Part shown: positions 26,508 through 38,701 of the stretch, piece by piece
How the letters are laid out: each line of letters opens with the position of its first letter
How positions within the stretch are numbered: position 1 is the first letter of the stretch
Assembly: GCF_030867095.1 (NCBI RefSeq)
Contig: NC_081824.1
Location: 120,598,162 to 120,662,161, forward strand
Reading direction: 5' to 3'
DNA from: Alligator mississippiensis
Taxonomy: Eukaryota > Chordata > Crocodylia > Alligatoridae
DNA length: 64,000 nucleotides
Program-made: the position numbers and the translations under genes
The notes under the pieces: generated by a model
The model's input: only the letters and a program-made list of their open reading frames with translations
Told to the model about the DNA's origin: nothing
Databases searched by the model: none

Positions 26508-27597
26508 AGTACCAGTTGGATGAATTGACTGTAAGGCGGACAGAAAACTGGTGGGCTCATCAGGCTCCAAGTGTAGTAGTCAGTGGCTTGAAGTCTAGTT
26601 GGCAGCTGGTATCAAGTGGTGTGCCCCGGAGCTCGGTCCTAGGGCTGGTTTTGTTCAATCTAGAAGATGGGATGGAGTGCACCCTTAGCAAGTTTGCAGA
26701 TGACACCAAGTTGGGAGGAGTAGTGATTATGCTGGAGGGTAGGGCTAGGATTTAGAACAACCTTAACAAATCGGAGAATTAGACCAAAAGGAATGTCATG
26801 AGGTTCAATAAGGAGAAGTGTCAAAGTCCTGCACTTAGGATAGAACAAACCCATGTACTGGTACAGGTTGGGGACCAACTGGCTAAGCAGCAACTCTGTA
26901 GAAAAGGACCCTCAGATTACAGTGGCCAATAAGATGAATATGAGCTAACAGCGTGCTCTCATTGCCAAGAAGGCTAAAGGCATACTAGACTGTGTTAGTA
27001 AGAGCATTTCCAGTAGATCGAGGGAAGTGATTTTTTTTTTTTTCCCCACTCCTATTCAGCACTGATGAGGCCACATCTGGAGTACTGTGTTCAGTTTTGG
27101 GACCCAACTAGAGAAAGGAAGTGGAGAAATTGGAGAGGCCAGTGGAAGGCAAAGAAAATGGTTAGGGGGCTGACACATGACTTATGAGGAAAGGCTGAGG
27201 GAACTGGACTTTTCTAGTCTGGAGAAGAGTAGATTTGGGGGGGGGGGAGGGGGGGGCATGGATATTTTAACAGTAGCCTTCAACTTCCTGAAGTGGGGGG
27301 GGACAAAGAGGATGAAGTAGACTGTGCTCAGTGGCAGCAGATGACAGAACAAGGAGCCAATGGTCTAAAGTTGCAGGTCTCAAGGGCAGTTTAGGTTAGG
27401 TATTGGGGAAAAAATGTCTCGCAAGATGGGTAGTAAAGTAGTGGAACAGGTTACTTGGATGGTGGAATCTCTGTCCTTGGAGGTTTTTAAGACCTGGCTA
27501 GACAAAGCCTTGGCTGAAATGATATAGTTGGGGACCGTCCTGTTTCAAGCAAGGGGTTGGACTTCTTGAGGTCCCTTCCAGCCCTAGTTTTCTATGA
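26508..27597 (+). mobile_element. CR1 LINE 3' half, decayed
   Basis: Plus-strand translation gives CR1 RT from the TVRRTENW segment through [17 protein letters not shown] and [10 protein letters not shown]. Interrupted downstream parts follow, including a MRPHLEYCVQFW-like block and an HWNRLPR-type segment. The CR1 3' tail ends CCAGCCCTAGTTTTCTATGAT. G-runs at about 27237-27256 and 27294-27301 disrupt it. Many stops are present, so the copy is inactive. Confidence 0.85.
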
Positions 27598-28940
27598 TCT
27601 TAAGTAGAAAGGCATTCTATTGTAACAATGAATTAAATTCATAACTTTGCATACCTTTCACATGCTGGATGTTGCTAACTGTATATTCAGAGACAATAGT
27701 TTTTTTGTACTTATGCTTTACAACATGCATCCTGTTTACCAAAGCCCAAGGTAAAGCGAAGTGAACTCAAGCATATTCCTGATTATGCATGTCTCTGATA
27801 CTTGTATTGTAAATGTTCATTTAAGGATTTGTTGGGCTTTAGTTGCCCAGCTTGAAAGAAATTTTTAAAGGTAAAGTATTGCTTTCCATCTTATAAATTG
27901 GTCATTTGGTTCAATATTGAACAAATGCACTAATTTACTATACTTTTGCAGATATTCAGTAGACGTAAACTTATTGGAAGATAACTTACAAAAAGAAAGC
28001 TGGGTTTATGCCCAAATGCACACTGAGGCATGAAATATATAAAAAAACCTAAATATCACAAGCCTTACTTATAATATTAAGGAAGGGAAATGTTTTGGAA
28101 GGACATGATTGCTATCCAAATGATTTAGAACTTGAGAGAATTACTTGGAACTTGGGAGGGGGGCAAGTGTGGCCATTTTAAAGAAAGTGGTACCATACCC
28201 CTGTATCACCAAATGAAAAAGCTTTAAAAGGAGACTTCCAGCTAAAAAAAGGTGCTTAAGACTACAGCAGAGGTCCTAGATCTGAATGTGGTATTACTGA
28301 GAACAGTAAAGCACTCAGTGGAATCAATCAAAACAGGATCAGGCACTGAGTAAACAGACATTCACAGCATTTTGAAGTTTTGGTTTATACCTAAAAGCAT
28401 CCTGTACACACATGCGCACAAACACACCCTTGCTTGCTTTCTCTAGATGAGGCACTTGACACTTCAGCTCAGTTTTCACTTGCAGTTAACATTTTATTGC
28501 TTCTTCTGTGTTAGTAAATTGCAGTCTATCTCCAGGGAAATATTTTCACAGCAGGTCCCCATCTGTGCAAAAAAAATACTTGCTTTCAGCTTTTTTTTTT
28601 TTTTTAAATCAGGTTTTGATATATGGTAGTCTATACAAGCAAACAAGGCTTCCTAAAGGCAGATCTAGAAATCAACTTTAAAAGCCTCTTAGACAAATTT
28701 TATTTTGAAATATGTAATTACTTCAACTCATGCCTTAATGCCTTTTGTTTCTAGTAAAGTCTACATCACAAAATTAAAATTTAAAACCTAAAGCAGTAGA
28801 GAGAGAAGCTACAGATGTACTAACCACAGTACTAAGATACCATTTGACAGATAATATTTTCATTTTCCTTACTCAGTTCCAAGTGTACACTTCCAATCTC
28901 TACTGTGAATTATTCAAGAGGACAATAACATGAAATTGTA
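27598..28940. other. Intronic sequence with no recognised gene
   Basis: REPS1 intron 1. A poly(T) run lies near 28591-28605. No other supported feature. Confidence 0.4.
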
Positions 28941-29044
28941 TTATTCAATAGGACAGTAACCTGCAAGGGGCTGCTTGGGACCCCTCCCCACCCACCCCAC
29001 ACACTGGGGAGCTGGGACCTGGGGGCAGCAGGTTGCAAGTGAGG

Positions 29045-29168
29045 AGCACTGGGTCCGGAATGGCCATCATGTTTACAAATGGGTCCTGTTACAAAAAAGG
29101 TTGAGAACTGCTGGACTAAATGACCTCCTGTGGTCCCTTCCAACCCTAATTTTCTATGATTCTATGGT
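29045..29168 (+). mobile_element. hAT-type right end abutting a CR1 3' tail
   Basis: AAAAAAGGTTGAGAACTGCTG ending near 29112 is the inverted TTCTCAACC terminus of a hAT-type element. It is followed at once by a short CR1 3' tail (GACCTCCTGTGGTCCC to TTCTATGATTCTATGG). Confidence 0.6.
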
Positions 29169-29440
29169 GTAAAAGTGCTTACTTAACATTAAAAGAAGAA
29201 AGTAAATAGTACACTGCAACAAGATCATTTGCACCATTATAACTTCAGGAGTGTCATAAACAGTAACTTCAGACTAGTTAAGTGTTGTAAATTAAATTCT
29301 AGGGCTCTCTCATGATATAGTAAGAGAAATTCAGTGCAAATTCATAAAATGGTCTATAATTATACAACTTGTACAAATGCAGCACTGAAAGCTTCAAAAC
29401 AATTGCTTCCCTTTCCAAGAGATGTTCTCTCTGAATAAAA

Positions 29441-29461
29441 CACACACACACACACACACAC
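29441..29461. repeat. (CA)n microsatellite
   Basis: Uninterrupted CA dinucleotide array of about ten units in intron 1. A likely length polymorphism. Confidence 0.95.
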
Positions 29462-30735
29462 TCCCCCTTTTGCTCCCAAAAAATTAGTCACCTTAAGTGG
29501 TGAAACCTGTTTTTTCTGCTCAGAATAGAAGAGTGGACATGCTGTAAAAGTGGCAGCTGCTGCTTTTCCTTCTCTTCCCTTCAGCAGCTGCAAGGAGGCC
29601 AGTGGCTGAGTTATGGGTATGGGGCAGTGGTTTAGTACCTACTTTCATTCCAGTTCCACTCAAAACTTAGAACTAATAGTGGGGCAGCAGTACTGGTGTT
29701 TCTGTTCAGGCAGTGTTGAGAGAGTCTATTAACTTTGCAGCTCATTACAACTGTTCTTCATTCCAGTGGTGTTAACCCTCATCTTTTCTATGATTTTGAT
29801 ATTCCACTAATCCAGCTATCCTTTCTTCAGCAATTTGGCTGTCTGTGGGCTACTCCTGGTCTCTCTTCTCCTATTTCACTGTCCTAAGACTTTTTCCAAA
29901 AACCCAGATCCACCCGTTTAGTTCATTCTTCAGCAACAGCTACAGTTTCAGCTTTTGCTTGAGCTGTCAAGAGCTGCTGACAGTTCAGCTGTGAAAGGGT
30001 TAAAGCTGTAGGAAACACAAGGTAAGCAAGCTGAAGATTAGGTTCTGTTCCATGCAGCCATAACTCTGGAAAACTCTCTCTTCATTCTGCCTTCCCAAAA
30101 ACAAGGTGCATTAAGCTTGCAAGAGAGAACGGTATCTATTAATATCAGACTAGCATAATAATATATTTAAGTATCAGCCTAACAAAATAAAGGAACAATC
30201 ATAAAGGCCTGGTTGTATGCATTTCAATACCAGAACAAAGCAGGGCAGGGCATCAACTAAATCTCTCTAATATCAGAACAGAGATGCACTAAAAACAGAC
30301 TATACCTTTCTTCTTAGAAAAATAAAGTCTCTTGCTGTTTCATGTTCTAATTCATCACAAAATTTAATTTGTATAAAGTTCTGCACCTTACTAACTTAAT
30401 TTATCAGTGTCCTTTTGTTCAGCAAATTAGTGTGTGTCACACCTCTATTAAAAGTACTTCAATTGAGACTTTAATTCCACTTTTCCTTTAATGGAATTCT
30501 AAGGAGATTTTAAAATATAGCCTGTCTTATTCAAGCTATATGAAAACATGTGCCCATCAAAAAATGGTGGGGTAAGTTTTCCCACTCAGCTCCTTATATT
30601 TGGCTTCAGTCTTGAAGAAAAAAAATGTTATGTTCTAAGAGTCAGTTTTAGGAAGTTGTGTGTAAGGAAACCAGATATAAACATAAAACATCTAGTCAAT
30701 GGATGCAAAGAACAGCCATAGATCTTCACAAAATT
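29462..30735. other. Intronic sequence with no recognised gene
   Basis: REPS1 intron 1. A short block near 29757-29830 (GTGTTAA, then GATNTTCCACTA, then CTATCC) resembles 59930-60000, indicating an unnamed dispersed repeat. Confidence 0.35.
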
Positions 30736-30739
30736 AATT

Positions 30740-30822
30740 GTAAAAAAATTGTAAAACAGAGGGGCAGTGAGGGTGGGATATAACAACATCCCTGACAACT
30801 GCTTCACAGTAAACTGTGATAC
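30740..30822 (-). repeat. Inverted repeat arm (partner 31309-31385)
   Basis: The reverse complement reads ACTGTGAAGCAGTTGTCAGG, then GATGTTATA and CCCCTCTGTTTTA, and matches 31309-31385 closely. The arms are about 0.5 kb apart. The family is not recognised. Confidence 0.75.
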
Positions 30823-31308
30823 ATTCTTCAGAGTCTCAATTTTGATTTTTATAAAATGTAAATCTGGTTCTCGACGTTTCAACAACAGACTTTCACATGC
30901 AGGCAAATAGGGGGACTACTAAGAATGTAGGTTAAACAAAGTGAGGTAAAATCCTTGCATACAGTCAGCGCACTCCCTCTCAATCTCATCACGTAGAGAA
31001 GAAACTGGTATTGTCTCTAGCCAAAGCAACTATTCTGTGATTATCACAGAATTAGCCCTTAAATTCACTAATGAATGCAGATGAAGTTTTTGGCTCCTGT
31101 GCTTTCCTTAGATACTAAGCATCAGTGCTTCACAGTGAGTCAACTCTGCAGGGGAAGGCCCACTGGCCTGGACAAATCCAAAGAAAAACCCCCAACAACA
31201 AGAAACCTTGCCTTTTGAATGCCATTCACATGTACATGGAGCTAAGTGGTATCAGTTCTCCCTTTTACCAACTTGTCTGAGACCCACCTTAAAGATACCC
31301 AGACAAAT

Positions 31309-31385
31309 TCACTGTGAAGCAGTTGTCAGGGATGTTATCCCACACTCGCTTCCCCTCTGTTTTAGGATTTTACAATTATCCTTGT
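31309..31385 (+). repeat. Inverted repeat arm (partner 30740-30822)
   Basis: Reads CACTGTGAAGCAGTTGTCAG, then GGATGTTATCCCACAC and CCCCTCTGTTTTA. It is the inverted copy of the 30740-30822 arm. Confidence 0.75.
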
Positions 31386-31399
31386 GTAGTTCCCTTGCT

Positions 31400-33600
31400 A
31401 GCTTAATAAAAAAATAGCTTTCAATCTTCTGAAACCCAAGGCACCCCTTGCTTAATTCAAAGCACCCCTTAGAAAAGTGACACCTCTTTGCGCTCATTTT
31501 TTTTTTCCTATGGAAAAATAGTAAAATTTCCCTCTAGAGAGAACTCAAAAAGTCTACAACATGTCCAGATGTCTTTTTACACTATGGATTCCCATATGAA
31601 ACCCTTTGATCTCTTCTGAATCATGTGTAGGTGTTTGGCAGACAAGGTTCTTTGGGTAGATGTGATATCTTTTATTAGACCGACTAAATTATTGTCTGCC
31701 TATGTCCTTAGACCAACACAGCTACAACCAACAACCCTAAAGTGTAGGTGTTTGCACACCTGACTGCGCTAATATTACACAACACCATTAAAAGGAGCTC
31801 ACAGAAAACCACCAAGTTAAAGGTTATGTATATAGGGAGAATTAAGAGGACATAATGAAAGGCTAGCATCCTTAGAGGATTATGTTGCAGTGCACGGTCC
31901 ATGGCATGTTTACTGTTGCAATGACAAGGTATGTGGAGAATTAAAGCATACGTATCCATTAGATAGCTTAATTTCCCTGGGTTTTGCTGCTTTGTCATAC
32001 ATTGTGTATAGTAACCTTAACTGTGCAGGAAGTCTTTTAATTGTGGTTGCAGCTTGGAGGTAGGAGTTATGAACAAACCATTCTCTGTTGAAGACAAGAA
32101 AAACAAACAGAAAGATGCAGAATAAGTCTTCAAAGGGAAGGTCTGTCCCCTCAAACTGCAACCAGCAGGTTTGTGGGCAAGACACATGAAGAGAAGATGC
32201 AACTAAATCAATCCCACAAGTTCCAGATTTTTTATAACATCTGTGCACATGGTATTCCAGATGAATATGTGCATGTAATGGTATTTACATTTTCTTTGTA
32301 CTTTTTCTTCCCCCTCATTTCTTATAAAATGTTTCTCCCACTTTCTGCTTTGACTACACACTGACCAGATACTTTTCACAGCAATCTCTGAAGCGGCAAG
32401 TCAGTCTTTTTCTTCATTAATACAGTTAATTTCAAATCCTTTCAGGTGTGTAAAATCCTTTCAGCAGTTTACAGTTCTTCTTCTTCTAAAAATGCATTAC
32501 TTTGCAAGAGAATAGTTACCACATCTGAAACAAATTAGGTAGGACATTGACCTGTGTTTGGAAAAAAACTGGCTGCGAGTCTGTCTGTTTCAACTAAACT
32601 AGTCTCAAAAGAAGAGCACTACCACTGGACTTAAATGCACAGCAATCCATGTCTGAAGGGGAAGAGACATTAAAATACAATAAAAAGGTGACCACGTGCT
32701 TGCAAGCTATGAGTATTTCTGACTGATGGAGTCACAATTCCTTATGTAAATGCTAGTCCTGGAAAGCCTTTGATCATGACCTCAAGGAACCAACATGCTT
32801 TTTAACCAAGGTCACTTAGCCCCCACTGCTGCATCACGCTGCCTGTGGAGTTCCTCATGAGTCCGTGGAAAGCTCCACAGGCCACAGCTGTTGCTGGATC
32901 AGGCACGCAGAACAGCCCAGGGCTCAACCCCAGAGCATGGGGCTAGGCTGAGGCAGCGTGGGACCCTGCAGCCTAATTCCATCACACAGGGTCTGACTGG
33001 CCCATAGAGCAGCCCTGTACCACTCCTGTGGGCCCAGGAACGAAAGGGTTGAGTTATAACCTTTAACCCTGGTGTCGATGAGGTGAATAGATGGGTCCCC
33101 CCTGCCCAGGTAGTCTGAACGCTGGTGCACACACACATCTTCTCCACTTCTGTAAGACAACCAATAGCCATCCCCTCCTTCCCCTGAAGTGCAGCCCATG
33201 CACAGGGGCACTCTAAGCCCCTTGCAGCTAATCCCATCCTTGGCTCTCAGGAGCCTGTACAAGTGCAATGGCTCTCAGTCTTTGTAGCCTCAAAGCACCC
33301 CCCTCCCCCATGAGTCTCCAGGCATCCCCAAACACCATCAGTTTCCACCCTTTTTTTTTTTGCGCAAGAAGGCAGCAATTTGTCTGTTGCAAAGATCTGA
33401 GAGAGGCAGCAGCGGGGGCTTTTGAACGCTAGATTCCTGCTTGAAATCCCTGGGATTATATTGTGTGTGACACCCGCACACTTCACAGGCTGGTGTCTCT
33501 TAACCCCATGAGAGGATGCCCTCCTGTGCTGGCATCTGCACAGGAGGGTGGCAGCTGTCTCGCATGCCTCTGCAGGATCTTGGGGCACCCTGAGGGGCTG
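31400..33600. other. Proximal part of REPS1 intron 1, no recognised gene
   Basis: A short dispersed repeat lies near 31640-31735 (ATATCTTTTATTAGACC, then ACAGCTACAACCAACA). A piece near 31430-31500 resembles 33265-33360, with an AAAGCACCCC motif followed by a T run. I see no exon. Confidence 0.4.
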
Positions 33601-34450
33601 CAGCTCCCTGGCTGAGAAACCAGGGGGGAGCCGACCCCCCGCACTGCTTGGGGTGGGGAGTTCATTCCGCGGCCAAGCCCCGCCCCCCCTCGTCGCTGCC
33701 CCGCGGGGGGCGGAGCTTGGCCGCAGCCGCGCAACTGCCCAACGGAACGCCCCGCCCACTGGGGCCCGGGCTGTGGGGAGGGGCCGGTCAGTACCTGCAT
33801 GACCACGTCGGCGGGCAGCTGCGCGGCGCGGAAGAGCTCGAGCACGCGCCCGTTGGACGCCACCTTCTTGGTGCTCTCCGTGTCGCAGTAGGAGAAGAGG
33901 TCGCAGTAGTAGCGCTGCTCCGCCTCGCTCAGCGTCAGGCCTTCCATCGTCCGCCCCGGCCGCCGGGGAGGGCAGAGCCCGCCGGGAGTGGCTGGGCCTC
34001 CGCGAGGCCGGGCCCCTGCGCGCGGAGCTGGGGGCGGGGCAGCGCCTGCTGCTGCCGCCGCTGCCGCTGCTGCTGCACCGGAAGCGCGGGGGCGGGGCTC
34101 TGTCGGGGGCAGGAGCCGCTCTAGCCCAGCCTCGGAGCGTCTCGCTGGGCCCCGCCTCCCAGCAGCGCCATTTGCGGTGGGAGGGGGCGTATCCGCGCAA
34201 ATACGTTAAAAGCCCCGCCTCCCCTTTTCCTCCCCTGAGGACCCGGATGTGACGGTAAGACCCGGCCTGGGGTGGGGGCTGCGGCGCTCGCTGGCGGCTT
34301 GTACCTGCGCGCTGTGTCCCCATAGGTGGACAGAGGAGGAGGGGGAGAGGATTCAGGCTCCGCGGCGCATGCGTTGGAGTGGGTCCCGGCTCCTGGAATC
34401 GCGTGATGTAGCGCTCTCCCCAAGAGCGGTTGGGGGGTGACCTGTGCGCG
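33600..34450. promoter_or_regulatory. CpG island promoter of REPS1
   Basis: This is the only dense CpG stretch in the window and it surrounds REPS1 exon 1. It contains GGGGCGGGG GC boxes (near 34030-34037 and 34089-34096), a CCGGAAG ETS-type site (34078-34084) and a GCN-rich run (34042-34077), but no obvious TATA box. A housekeeping-type promoter firing on the minus strand fits. A CACGTG E-box lies just upstream at about 34507. Its transcription start cannot be fixed from sequence alone. Confidence 0.8.
33795..33947 (-). CDS. REPS1: REPS1 coding exon 1 (start codon, first EH domain N-part)
   Basis: On the minus strand an ATG at 33947 opens 51 codons that begin [20 protein letters not shown], pass through [17 protein letters not shown] and end DVVMQ. 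They run directly into a CAG/GTACTG splice donor (33791-33795). This is the REPS1 N-terminus and the first half of its first EH domain. Exon 2 at 11343-11466 continues in the same phase with IMELCG, giving a 92-residue EH-domain start across an intron of about 22.3 kb. The ATG choice rests on family match and on its position in the CpG island. The longer open frames through this region on both strands are CpG artefacts. Confidence 0.96.
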
Positions 34451-34549
34451 GCACTCGGGCTCGGACCCTCCGCAATGGGAGGGAGCTTCCTGGCAGCTTT
34501 GGAGGTCACGTGATCATAAAACTAGGGGGAGTCTCTCACTTATGTGTGT

Positions 34550-34790
34550 TCCACACATTCCTCACAGCCATTCTGTATATGCGTTCCCTGCGCCCCTTCC
34601 ACGCCCATGTGCAAGGGCACCCCCCCCATTTCACACACATTCCCTACACCCATTTTACACACACTCACTCCCCTACACATGTACATCCATTCCCCAAACA
34701 TGCATGATTGCACACACGTATGCATACACATTCCACACTCACGTTCCATACATACACTCTCACCCGTTTCTGGAACCCATTCCATGTATT
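34550..34790. repeat. CA-rich degenerate tandem repeat
   Basis: Irregular units of the form CATTCCNNACACNNA (CACACATTCC, TACACCCATT, CACACTCACT) fill the region just upstream of the CpG island. Open frames on both strands are by-products. Confidence 0.7.
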
Positions 34791-34799
34791 TTTGCCATA

Positions 34800-36057
34800 T
34801 AACTTAACCAGATTGGGCAAAAGCTAATAAGCAGAGGTGGACACAAATCTGTGATTTATGCCATGAGTAAGTCATGTTGGGAGGTAGTGTCTGAAAAATA
34901 AGTCTTGTCCTGTATTTTTTGTGCAGCTGTGCTGTATTTCCTGTGAATACTGTGAACTACTTTCATTCCAGACAAACTGCTGCTTCCACCTCTGCAGAAA
35001 GACCAGTTTGAGGAGTAAGCATATTTTGCTTTCAGAAGATCCAATACAAGACAACTTCATGGCCTGATTTCTTTCTATGACCTACTCTTCCTGTCAGCCA
35101 TGGGACCCATTGCTAATACTGGTTTTTCTAATAGTTGTGGACTTTAATTGCTCATCCTGTTATTTATAGCAAATGCCTAAGTTGCAGTGCTGTTGCTCCC
35201 TACAGCATGTTTGCTCCTCTTATCATCCTGGGTCTTTGTAGCAAAAACTATAATGCAGCAAGTGGAAATTCTACCCCTCAGTATAGTGAAAAAGTGTCAC
35301 CAGGGATTCATGTTCTCAGCCAAATTTCTCAGTTTGCTTTCACTTATGTCTTGGCTCTCATTTCTCCTGGGTAGTTTGCTGCTGTTTGCTTTCCCTCTTG
35401 TAGCCCCTCTGGACCCTTTCATGAGTCTTCGTGTCTCTCTTTTTTTTGTTGAAATATGTTGCCCAGAACTGGACACAATACTCCATCTGGGGTCTCACCA
35501 GCACCAAGTTGAGAGGAAGTATCACTTCTTAGCCCTGCTCTCGATGCATCGGCAATGTAGCCTCTTCATGTTTTTCACATAGCTAAAACTCTTATGTGTA
35601 GGCTACCTTTGAAGAAATTAGAGTAACCCTTCTGCTGGGCACTAGTCATCTGCAACAAGGGCTGGGTTCAAATTTTGGAGTACCCAATAAGTTTTCACTG
35701 TGGCTCAAGTCCCTATCCAGAAATCTGTGATCTCTGATTTTGGCTGGGGTGTCTTGCATAAACAAAACCCCTCCTCACAAGCCCCCACAAAAGGACAGAT
35801 TATTTCAGAAAACAAAGGCAATAGAAGCAAAGAAAAACACCAAATGGAATTTGAAACCCTATCAACTACAAGGTTGCACCCTTTTGGGAGGGGCTCCATC
35901 CATACCCAGGCAGTCTGGGACTTGGGGGGGTTCACCCAAAGGGTAGTTCTGGGGGCCTTCACCCCTATACCTGCCCTTCAGCAATAGGCTGGACAAGAGG
36001 GCCCACACCAGAGAGTCCTATGAGCTGCTTCTTGGGGTATGCTGCATCTCAGAAAGC
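34800..36057. other. Upstream flank with one CR1 remnant
   Basis: At about 35390-35590 the plus strand carries antisense CR1 sequence (CCCAGAACTGGACACAATAC, then TCCATCTGGGGTCTCACCAG). The rest has no recognised feature, and no neighbouring gene exon was found. Confidence 0.5.
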
Positions 36058-36289
36058 TGCTAGGGCAAAGGTGGGCAATTATTTTGGCTGGAGGGCCACT
36101 TGAGCTTTGGTGAGCTGTTGAGGGTTACAAGGGTAGTCCCACCCCCTGGTTGCCCATCTTAGGACGTGAAGTCCCACCCCTAACCCCTGACTTTGCCACT
36201 GGAAGTTCCTCCCCTTGCCCCAGCAGTACTACTTTTGGGAGGAAGGGTGCTGCCATCTTGAAACTATCATATACTAAAAAAATCTACTA

Positions 36290-36605
36290 TAACTTATTTT
36301 CATAAATTTCATAGATTTTAGGGTTGGAAGGGACCTATTAGATAGTTTCATAGTGTCATAGTTGGTAGGGTCGGAAGGATCCTGAGCAGATCATCAAGTC
36401 CGACCCCCTGCCATGGGCAGGAAAGAATGCTGGGGTCAAACATCCCCGGCCAGGTGATTATCTAGCTTCCTTTTGAAGACCCCCAGTGTAGGAGCGAGCA
36501 CCACTTCTCTTGAAAGTTGGTTCCAGATCCTAGCCACCCTGACTGTGAAGTAGTGCCTCCTGATGTCTAGCCTGAACCTACTCTCAGTCAACTTATGGCC
36601 ATTAT
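36290..36605 (-). mobile_element. CR1 LINE 3' end, antisense (copy 1)
   Basis: The plus strand starts ATAGATTTTAGGGTTGGAAG and then TTGGTAGGGTCGGAAGGATC, the reverse of CR1 3' tails. It runs to the Y/RLDIR-type region near 36600, where a second copy of the same kind begins. Confidence 0.8.
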
Positions 36606-37400
36606 TCCTAGATCATCGAGTCTGACCCCCTGCCCTGGGCAGGAAAGAGTGCTAGGGTCAGATGACCCCAGCCAGATGTTTGCTCAATCTCCTCTTAAAT
36701 ACCTTCAAGGAAGGGGATAGCAGCACCTCCCTTGGAAGCATGTTCCATATTTTGGCAACCCTCACTAAATAATTTTTTCCTGATGTCCAATCTAAATTTG
36801 CTGTTCAGTTTGTGGCCATTGTTTCTAGTTACCCTGATAGATGCCCTGGTAAATGTCATATCCCCTATTTCCTGCTGTCCCCCCCCAATGAGTGTGTAGA
36901 TGGCCACAAGATCACCTCTCAGCCTTCTCTTGCGGAGGCTGAAGAGATTCAGGTCCCTCGATCAGTCCTCGTTGGGTTTTTCCTGCAGGCCCTCTGCTGA
37001 ACCCTTTCCAGGTTATCCACATCCCTCTTGAAGTGCAGTGTCCAACACTGGACACAGTACTCCAGCTGTGGCCTGACCAGTGCCACATAGGTCTAGGGAG
37101 GTGATACTTCCTTTCTGTTTGTGATTCATCTACTTATGCAAGAAAGAATGTGGTTAGCTTTACTTAATACTTCATCACATTGGTAACTTATGTTCATTCT
37201 GGAGTCAACTATGACTCAGAGATCCCTTTCCACAGTTGTGCTACTTAGAATGGTACCTCCCAGGCTATAGGTGTGTTGATGATTCTTCCTCTCTAGGTGC
37301 AACACGGCACTTATCTTTGTTAAAATATCTCTCTGTTCTCTCTGTATAAATCTCTGTTCTGTTCTACCCACTTCCCCAGCCTGTCCAAATCGTTTAATTT
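36606..37400 (-). mobile_element. CR1 LINE 3' part, antisense (copy 2)
   Basis: It starts at a second TCATCGAGTCTGACCCCCTG block and continues through CTGATGTCCAATCTAAATTT and the CCAACACTGGACACAGTACT segment. It ends near a GATCCCTTTCCACAGTTGTG part. It repeats the order seen in copy 1 and is more complete. Confidence 0.8.
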
Positions 37401-37499
37401 TATTAAATATATGTTTGTTCTGATTTATGGTGTTTGCATAGTGTATTTAGAGGTGATTGCATAATAGTTCGAAATACAATATATAAGAATAAGACTATG

Positions 37500-37860
37500 T
37501 CAGCAGGTAAGGGTGTGTACGTTGGGGGGGGGTGGGGAGTAGTGTGTGTAGTGTGGGTATGGCGGATGGGGGTGTGTGGAGGGGTGTCAGGTATGGTTGG
37601 GGTGGGGGATGTAGGAGGGTGCGGGTGTGCATGCGGATATGGGGGTGGGAGCGTGTGTGGTAGGATGTGGGTGTGTTTGGGCATGTGGAGGGGAGTGTCT
37701 GTTGGTCCTTTGGGTGTATGTGAGGGGCTGGGAGTGTGTGGGGGCTGTGGGAGGGTGTGGGTGTGTGTGGGGTTATGGTGGGAGTATGTGTGTGTGTGTG
37801 TGTGTGTGTGGACTGTGGGAGGGTGTGGCTCTGTTTGGGGAGTATGGTGGGGGGGGGGGG
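37500..37860 (+). repeat. GT/GGTG-rich minisatellite
   Basis: Irregular repeats of GGTGTGNGTGTGG-type units, with a (TG)n core at about 37786-37810 and G-runs at about 37523-37530 and 37849-37860. The apparent long frames are repeat translations rich in V, C, G and W. G-quadruplex formation is plausible. Confidence 0.85.
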
Positions 37861-38701
37861 TGTCCTCAGAGTCCCTGGAGTGCGTCAGTCCTGGATCTTA
37901 ATGTGGTGGCAGAAGCGGGGCCAGCCCCACCTGGCCCCGTAATACATAGCTTCTGCCTGAGTCTCTGACTGCACATGGTGGCAGCGTGTGGGGCTAGCCT
38001 GACCCAGCCTCTTAACATGCAGCTCCTGCAGTGTATGGGGCCAGTCCAGCCTAGCCCCATAGCGCATGGCTCCCTGTGCTCCTGCCCCTTTCTCCCAGCA
38101 GGAGTCCCTGGCCCTGGCCTGGTGGGGCCCTTACTTGCATTTCTGGGCTCATAGGCAGGGAGGCTGGAAACCGCCCTGGGGAGGCGAGGCAAAAGCTCCT
38201 GCCAGGCAGAGGCTTCTTGTCTCTAGTGCCCCTGGCTTGGGCCTGGGGACAGGTTAGGCCAGGCTGGAGTGGGGGTGGTTGCTTAGCACCCAAAGCTGCA
38301 CCTCATCCTCGAGGGCCAGGGCTTATGGAGGGGCCCCCAGGCCGGATATAACAGCCTAGAGCGCACTGAATCTGGCTTTTGCCATATTTTGCCCACCCCT
38401 GTGCTAGGGAGTGTTGATCCCTCTGCATTGCAAGGGGCCCTTTGTTGCTTTCTGGGAAGCTGCAGGGCACAGATCTCTGCTTCCATGTGGTGGCTTTGAG
38501 GGGCTGACTGCAGCTCCCACCAGCATACTGCACCCCAAAATTCCTAGTCCAATCTCTAGCTCTGCTGGAGCAGAAGAAGTGCAAAAAGAAGTCAGGGAGG
38601 AGCCAGGCCCTGCACTGGGCCCAGACCAAGCAACAAGAGAGAGCCAGGCCTATCTGTGCCAGGGCTTGGAGTACTGCAGGGTTCAGTAACACCAATTAGA
38701 C

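Larger units (their letters stand above)
36066..38401. mobile_element. 2.3-kb hAT-type element with perfect 8-bp target duplication
   Basis: TGCTAGGG flanks both ends (36058-36065 and 38402-38409). The left end reads CAAAGGTGGGCAATTATTTT and the right end inverted reads CAGGGGTGGGCAAAATATGG, sharing GGTGGGCAA. Inside are two antisense CR1 tails (36290-37400), a GT minisatellite (37500-37860) and a GC-rich tail with repeated CAGCCTAGCCCC-like words. The original element was therefore short and has been enlarged by later insertions and expansion. No transposase was seen. Confidence 0.88.

Noticed and set aside
33247..34509. A 420-codon minus-strand open frame over the CpG island
   Set aside because: It runs through intron, exon 1 and promoter in a different frame from REPS1, is rich in R, P, A and S as GC-rich DNA gives, and ignores the clear splice donor.
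37434..38192. Long open frames rich in V, C, G and W
   Set aside because: They are translations of a GT/G-rich minisatellite with no domain.
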